A DNA stretch of 6,253 bases, from the NCBI GenBank assembly GCA_023231075.1, contig JALNWC010000169.1:1-6253 (forward strand). The letters run 5' to 3'. Position numbers and translations under genes: made by a program. This document shows, in pieces, positions 5,861-6,253 of this stretch (positions within the stretch are counted from its first letter, which is position 1; every line of letters starts with the position of its first letter). Under the pieces are notes generated by a model. The model searched no databases and had not been told where the DNA came from. It worked only from the letters and a program-made list of their open reading frames with translations. The DNA comes from Rhodoferax sp. (GTDB lineage: Bacteria > Pseudomonadota > Gammaproteobacteria > Burkholderiales > Burkholderiaceae_C).

Positions 5861-5864
5861 GGAG
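5861..5864 (+). promoter_or_regulatory. ilvC ribosome binding site
   Basis: GGAG sits 6 nt before the ilvC ATG and fixes the start. It lies 24 nt past the last hairpin stem, so a hairpin should not cover it directly. Confidence 0.75.
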
Positions 5865-5870
5865 CGAGCG

Positions 5871-6253
5871 ATGAAAGTTTTTTACGACAAAGATTGTGAT
5901 TTGAGCCTGATCAAGGGCAAGATGGTGGCCATCATTGGTTACGGCAGCCAGGGTCATGCCCATGCCCAGAACCTGAACGACAGCGGTGTCAAGGTGGTGG
6001 TGGGTCTGCGCAAAGGCGGCGCCTCCTGGGACAAGGTTGGCAAGGCCGGTCTCAATGTGATGGAGGTCAATGACGCCGTCAAGATCGCCGACGTGGTCAT
6101 GATCTTGTTGCCCGACGAGCAAATCGCCGAGGTCTACACCAACAACGTGGCACCCAATATCAAACAGGGTGCCTCGCTGGTGTTTGCCCACGGCTTCAAC
6201 GTGCACTACAACCAGGTCGTGCCGCGCGCTGATCTGGACGTCTGGATGGTGGC
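5871..6253 (+). CDS. ilvC: Ketol-acid reductoisomerase, class I, N-terminal 127 residues (partial)
   Basis: IlvC converts acetolactate or acetohydroxybutyrate to the dihydroxy acid by Mg-dependent alkyl migration and NADPH reduction, the step after acetolactate synthase. The window holds 127 complete codons of a protein usually about 338 residues long in this class. The N-terminus MKVFYDKDCDLSLIKGK leads into the Rossmann motif GYGSQGHAHAQNL (23-35). The cofactor-phosphate loop GLRKGGASW (45-53) is typical of NADPH-using short enzymes. LLPDEQ (79-84) and AHGFN (106-110, with the conserved His107) follow. The sequence resembles class I enzymes rather than the long E. coli IlvC. It is same-strand with ilvBN but 225 bp from ilvN, so it may be read through the hairpin array or have its own promoter; I see no convincing one. 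The remaining C-terminal knotted domain is outside the window. Confidence 0.96.
   Translation, partial: MKVFYDKDCDLSLIKGKMVAIIGYGSQGHAHAQNLNDSGVKVVVGLRKGGASWDKVGKAGLNVMEVNDAVKIADVVMILLPDEQIAEVYTNNVAPNIKQGASLVFAHGFNVHYNQVVPRADLDVWMV

Noticed and set aside
5847..6206. Minus-strand 119-codon frame opposite ilvC
   Set aside because: It is a His/Val/Asp-rich shadow of the clear ilvC reading frame.

Overview
The window looks like chromosomal DNA from a betaproteobacterium of the Comamonadaceae (Rhodoferax/Polaromonas-like). The basis is recalled protein resemblance and gene order: COG3146 acyltransferase, nadE, glnB, RDD protein, ilvB, ilvN, ilvC. The DNA is GC-rich with matching codon use throughout. 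There is no phage, transposase, tRNA or rRNA, and all but one of the genes have ordinary housekeeping or regulatory identities.

Left part (1-2525): a COG3146/DUF482 N-acyltransferase gene runs leftward out of the window. It diverges, across only 15 bp, from nadE (glutamine-dependent NAD+ synthetase). nadE is followed 53 bp later by glnB, a PII nitrogen-signalling protein. Placing the last enzyme of NAD+ synthesis, which consumes glutamine, next to a 2-oxoglutarate/ATP sensor suggests a functional link.

Middle (2526-3345): a small four-helix RDD-family membrane protein lies on the minus strand, convergent with glnB and divergent from ilvB. The roughly 290 bp between it and ilvB should hold the promoters of both. 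It contains a twice-repeated TGCAACACCA...AGTGT motif but no recognisable branched-chain leader peptide.

Right part (3346-6253): the isoleucine/valine genes ilvB (acetolactate synthase catalytic subunit) and ilvN (ACT-domain regulatory subunit) are 2 bp apart and translationally linked. They are followed by ilvC (class I ketol-acid reductoisomerase, cut by the window end). The two acetolactate synthase subunits and IlvC carry out the first two common steps of Ile/Val (and Leu precursor) synthesis.

The most unusual feature is between ilvN and ilvC. The 225-bp spacer is almost wholly a tandem array of four related hairpin units in the order short-long-long-short. They share a GGACAGA/TCTGTCC stem but have two different tops. 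The two central 60-bp units differ by one base. The array abuts the ilvN stop codon and ends about 20 bp before the ilvC ribosome binding site, so it would be transcribed as a row of RNA hairpins inside an operon.
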